Below are positions 62,090-64,000 of a stretch of 64,000 nt of DNA, piece by piece. Position 1 is the stretch's first letter. Each line of letters begins with the position of its first letter. The stretch is from the NCBI RefSeq assembly GCF_041435335.1, contig NZ_CP108430.1, forward strand, positions 1,426,001 to 1,490,000, given 5' to 3'. Origin of the DNA: Streptomyces sp. NBC_01283. GTDB lineage: Bacteria; Actinomycetota; Actinomycetes; Streptomycetales; Streptomycetaceae. Under the pieces are notes generated by a model that worked only from the letters and a program-made list of their open reading frames with translations, had not been told where the DNA came from and searched no databases. The translations under genes were made by a program, and so were the position numbers.

Positions 62090-64000
62090 CGAGGCCGAGG
62101 CCGTCATCGTCGACCAGTACACCCGGCTCGTACGCCTCGCCTACCTCACACTCCCCCACACCCTCAGCAGACACCGACGAGTCCTCGTCGCCCACTCCCT
62201 GGTACAGCGCGCCCTGCCGGGTTTCCGCATCGGGCGGACCGCGCCCCGGGTGCCCGCACAGCGAAGGCGCACGCCCGACCCCGCCGTAGCGTGCATGCGG
62301 GCGCGTGTCCTGCGCTCCGCGCTGGCCCATGACCGTCGTCCGCGCGGCTGGCCCGGCTTCCTGCCGTCTCCGCGAGCGCTGCGCCCCATGCTTCCGGTGG
62401 TCTGGGGGCTGCGGCTGTTCCCTCGCGCGGGCAGCGGCGAGGAGGTCGCGCTGGGACAGGTCCTCTCCGAGATCCCCGCCTCCGCCCGTGCGGCGTTCGT
62501 GCTGCTCCAGTTGGAGGGGCTCCCCCGCTCCGAGGTCGTCGACCTGCTCACCGCCGCCGGTGTGCCCCGCCCGAAGGAGGCACTGCGCACCGCCTGCGAC
62601 ATCGAGGCAGCCGCGGGCTCGGCGACCCAAGCGCTGCTGCGTTCACGGGAGTTCGACGCCTGCTCCGTACAGACCCGGACGACCGATCTGCTGCGCCGCA
62701 GGCGTCGTCACCAGCTCGCCTGGTTCACCGCGGGCATCGTCGCGCTCTGCTGTGCGCTGCTGCTGACCACCGTCGGGGGTGCGCCATCGGACAGGCCGCC
62801 ACCGTCCCCGGCAGCCGTCGCCGCCCTCGCGGTCGGACCCGACCAGTTGCTCCGCACCCCACGTGACGCCTGGGCCGACACCTCGCGGGTGGACTTCACC
62901 GCATGGCCGGCCCGCGGCCCGCGCGCCGACGACGACGCGCTGATCACCCGCGCGCTCGTCGCGTGGAACGATCCACCGAGCGGCACCCGGATCAGCGTCG
63001 GCAAGGCCACCACCGACGAACCCCCGCCCAAGGAAACCCAGTTGCTGTACGCGGGTGACGTCGGCCGGGAGGCCGTCGTGCTGTTCCACGACGGCCGGCG
63101 CGTCGTCCGCTACGGCGAACCGGTCTCCTCACCGGGCGACGCGTCCCTGGACATCTCCCGTTCCGACGAGTCGGACGTGACCACGGCAGCAGCCCTCGTC
63201 GTCAGCCGCAGGGCGGGCAAGGTCCGTTATCTGACCGCCCCTTGGATCGCCGAGGCGCAGACGCGCGACCTGCTGACCCCCAACTCCCCCGGCCGTCCGC
63301 TCGACGTGTCGGACGAGGGCATCACGGACGCCGTCGACGAACCGCCGGGGGCGGGATCGTGCGACAGCCGTCCGGTGCTGCAACTGCGCTCCTCCAGCCG
63401 GATCGTGGAGAAGCACGCCTTCCTCGTCACCGACCTGGGCGACCTGACGCCCGTGCACCTCAGCTACACCCCGCTGCCCGGCACCGGAGCCCCGCCGCGA
63501 CAGCCGCGCGAGGCCACCAGCAGTACGGCGCTGCGGAGTTGGGCCCACATCGCGTGCCGGCTCCCCGAGCTGAGCCGGAGCGGTGTGCGGTCCGTCAACC
63601 AATGGGACTTCGCCGAGCAGAAGCTGCCCGAGCAGGGGGGCCGAGCCGTGTGGTCCTGCACGCGCGCCTCGACCTGGCGCGGCCCCGGCAGTGTCCTGGT
63701 CCAGTTCCGTGCGTCCACGGCGTCCGCCACCGGACCGGCGAAGGTCGTCGGGCGAGCACGCTCGACCGCCGCCTGCAGCCGGTTCGGCCAGCACGTCGTG
63801 GCCGGTACTCCCTGGACCGCGGGCTCCGGGCGGCACTACTTCCTCGCCGCGGGCAGCCGCGAGGTCGACGAGATCGATGTGACCGGTGATGTCGATGTGA
63901 CCGAGCGAGGGCGCACACTGGCCGTCAAGGCTCCCCAGAGCCCCGACGCGACCGTGCGGGCGCGCCTGGCGGACGGTGAGAGGCTGGACGAAGTCGGTTC
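62037..64000 (+). CDS. Sigma-region-4-like N-terminus, single membrane span, large exterior domain (3' end outside window)
   Basis: Open from ATG 62037 to the window end (at least 654 residues). An in-frame TGA at 62031-62033 fixes the start no further upstream. Residues 15-60 resemble a degenerate sigma region 2 (VDQYTRLVRLAYLTLP). Residues about 146-180 (IPASARAAFVLLQLEGLPRS) have the spacing of sigma region 4. A basic stretch precedes one span at about 226-247. The rest is a Thr/Asp/Pro-rich domain of unknown fold with scattered Cys, predicted to be outside. This resembles the sigma-CAP fusion in architecture. A GGAAGG site lies upstream. Its function is unknown. Confidence 0.75.
   Translation, partial: MSTSQRRSTNGSGRVALDEAEAVIVDQYTRLVRLAYLTLPHTLSRHRRVLVAHSLVQRALPGFRIGRTAPRVPAQRRRTPDPAVACMRARVLRSALAHDRRPRGWPGFLPSPRALRPMLPVVWGLRLFPRAGSGEEVALGQVLSEIPASARAAFVLLQLEGLPRSEVVDLLTAAGVPRPKEALRTACDIEAAAGSATQALLRSREFDACSVQTRTTDLLRRRRRHQLAWFTAGIVALCCALLLTTVGGAPSDRPPPSPAAVAALAVGPDQLLRTPRDAWADTSRVDFTAWPARGPRADDDALITRALVAWNDPPSGTRISVGKATTDEPPPKETQLLYAGDVGREAVVLFHDGRRVVRYGEPVSSPGDASLDISRSDESDVTTAAALVVSRRAGKVRYLTAPWIAEAQTRDLLTPNSPGRPLDVSDEGITDAVDEPPGAGSCDSRPVLQLRSSSRIVEKHAFLVTDLGDLTPVHLSYTPLPGTGAPPRQPREATSSTALRSWAHIACRLPELSRSGVRSVNQWDFAEQKLPEQGGRAVWSCTRASTWRGPGSVLVQFRASTASATGPAKVVGRARSTAACSRFGQHVVAGTPWTAGSGRHYFLAAGSREVDEIDVTGDVDVTERGRTLAVKAPQSPDATVRARLADGERLDEVG

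Overview
High-GC (about 70%) chromosomal DNA from an actinobacterium, almost certainly a Streptomyces. The support is the strong third-position GC bias, GTG/TTG starts, a SARP regulator, an actinobacterial glgA(glgM)-glgC pair, SoxR-box and LacI-type operators, and many secreted sugar hydrolases. No rRNA, tRNA, insertion sequence, CRISPR array or prophage was seen. I count 54 genes; the first and last run off the window.

Layout. 1-4.3 kb: two SDR proteins, a GtrA-like membrane protein and a WS/DGAT acyltransferase. 4.4-16.4 kb: a sugar-scavenging block made of a GH92 alpha-mannosidase, a PA14-GH2 glycosidase, a LacI repressor and a four-gene ABC importer with the YtfQ-YtfR-YtfT-YjfF (galactofuranose-type) layout. 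Matching CAACGTTG-type operators tie these genes into one probable LacI regulon. 16.4-18.8 kb: glycogen/maltose-1-phosphate synthesis (glgA/glgM, glgC). 18.9-26.5 kb: FhuF-like protein, methyltransferase, DMT transporter, M23 peptidase, CE7 esterase, 6-phosphogluconate dehydrogenase, a 64-residue proline-rich protein and an F420-type nitroreductase homologue. 26.6-28 kb: overlapping operon panD, GNAT, Asp/Glu-racemase-like. 28.1-30.6 kb: polar amino-acid ABC importer. 31-35.4 kb: an ABC exporter behind a textbook SoxR box, and a Tat-exported GH3 beta-glucosidase.

36.7-44.4 kb is the most distinctive block. A family 2 encapsulin shell protein carrying a cNMP-binding-like domain overlaps a cysteine desulfurase cargo with a disordered N-terminus. 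They are followed by an acyl-CoA ligase, a DUF35 zinc-ribbon protein, a TetR regulator and etfBA. Two copies of a conserved operator suggest that the TetR protein controls DUF35 and etfBA, as a fatty-acid/acyl-CoA oxidation module.

44.4-64 kb: a SARP with its 11-bp-spaced direct repeat, an alpha/beta hydrolase, an esterase, an ECF-like sigma factor fused through a membrane anchor to an extracellular CAP domain, a VOC protein, a GlxA-type regulator, an MBL hydrolase, small membrane and GNAT proteins, two overlapping CNNM/CorC genes behind a 17-bp-stem inverted repeat, a serine hydrolase/TetR pair sharing a 32-bp perfect palindrome, a small secreted protein, a molybdopterin oxidoreductase with four membrane spans followed by a Tat-like fifth, and finally an open-ended protein with a sigma-region-4-like N-terminus, one membrane span and a large exterior domain.
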